In this document: positions 32,191-32,371 of the stretch, in pieces
Layout of the letters: every line of letters starts with the position of its first letter
Position numbering within the stretch: position 1 is the stretch's first letter
Assembly (NCBI GenBank): GCA_031549495.1
Contig: JAVBPS010000071.1
Coordinates: 1 to 32,371, forward strand
DNA from: JAVBOW01 sp031549495
Lineage (GTDB): Bacteria > Bacteroidota > Bacteroidia > Bacteroidales > Rikenellaceae
Length of the DNA: 32,371 nt
Direction: 5' to 3'
Translations under genes and position numbers: made by a program
The notes under the pieces: generated by a model
What the model saw: the letters and a program-made list of their open reading frames with translations, nothing else
Database searches by the model: none
Told to the model about the DNA's origin: nothing

Positions 32191-32209
32191 CAAAATGACT
32201 GACATTTTG
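32191..32209. promoter_or_regulatory. Candidate operator upstream of htpG
   Basis: CAAAATG-ACTGA-CATTTTG is a perfect 7-bp inverted repeat with a 5-nt spacer, about 58 nt before the htpG start codon. It is not a CIRCE element. A heat-shock control role is a guess from its position. Confidence 0.35.
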
Positions 32210-32273
32210 GCCGGAACACGTACAAAGCGACTGACAAACCCATGCGAGATATGCCTTGACGTCATAATCAAAC

Positions 32274-32308
32274 GTCATCCCGAGCGAGCGAATCGCCGAT
32301 GGGACGAC
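32274..32308. repeat. Family C half-unit near the right edge
   Basis: GTCATCCCGAGCGAGCGAA followed by CGATGGGAC matches the outer arm of the family C repeat at 24295-24370. The remaining bases to the window end (32309-32371) show no gene that I can support. Confidence 0.5.
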
Positions 32309-32371
32309 TACTTATTAAAAATAAAGAAGATAACGAGTCGCTGAGCAAGATCGGGCTGTCGCGAGTATAAT

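Noticed and set aside
32081..32344. 87-codon plus-strand frame at the right end
   Set aside because: It overlaps the start of htpG on the other strand and a family C repeat, and has no recognisable product.

Overview
The window looks like chromosome of a GC-rich member of the Bacteroidales, most likely Rikenellaceae/Alistipes-like. This rests on three things: (1) repeated matches to the Bacteroidota -7 promoter box TAnnTTTG, once with a TTTG at -33 and a 20-nt spacer; (2) lineage-typical proteins (LruC/DUF4114 lipoprotein, DUF4919, DUF3276/PUR-alpha-like, DUF2007, long-form PyrF, DnaE next to TrxA); (3) high GC coding sequence with AT-rich gaps. The genus is inference. No phage, IS, CRISPR, tRNA or rRNA was seen.

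Layout: 1-249 paired repeat hairpins and a terminator; 250-2577 (-) a large LruC-domain surface lipoprotein; 2815-7289 (+) pta-ackA-ptb-buk, two phosphotransacylase/acyl-kinase pairs that interconvert acyl-CoA, acyl-phosphate and acetate or butyrate with ATP yield; 7494-9529 (-) prfA-pyrF; 9607-10515 (-) a secreted EEP-family phosphohydrolase, divergent from 10555-12055 (+) xseA-xseB; 12212-14202 (-) a translationally coupled DUF4919 protein and clostripain-like lipoprotein; 14203-15013 a repeat-rich gap with an unexplained GC-rich block; 15014-17150 (-) a FadR-type regulator followed by a sialate O-acetylesterase-like enzyme; 17323-17901 (-) rubrerythrin; 18129-19799 (+) an EttA-like ABC-F gene broken by one in-frame TGA; 19915-22891 (+) hisS and a C-terminal processing protease; 23027-24202 (+) DUF3276 and aroE; 24407-29536 (-) dnaE-trxA-aldose epimerase; 29686-29970 (+) DUF2007; 30073-32133 (-) htpG.

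Most genes are housekeeping. The most unusual content is between them. Four families of short dispersed repeats occupy many gaps. Family A (ends GTCATTCTGA...TCAGAATGAC) is found seven times, always starting 6-21 nt after a stop codon, and its arms change together. Family B (GGGCACCC hairpins) sits at gene 3' ends and in places forms an intrinsic terminator. Family C (GACGAGGGA hairpins) is paired with B twice. Family D is a 32-nt AT-rich heptamer repeat directly upstream of ackA and hisS. Other points for review are the in-frame TGA in the ABC-F gene, a duplicated promoter in front of it, the 14.37-14.77 kb GC-rich block, and several palindromes at promoters.
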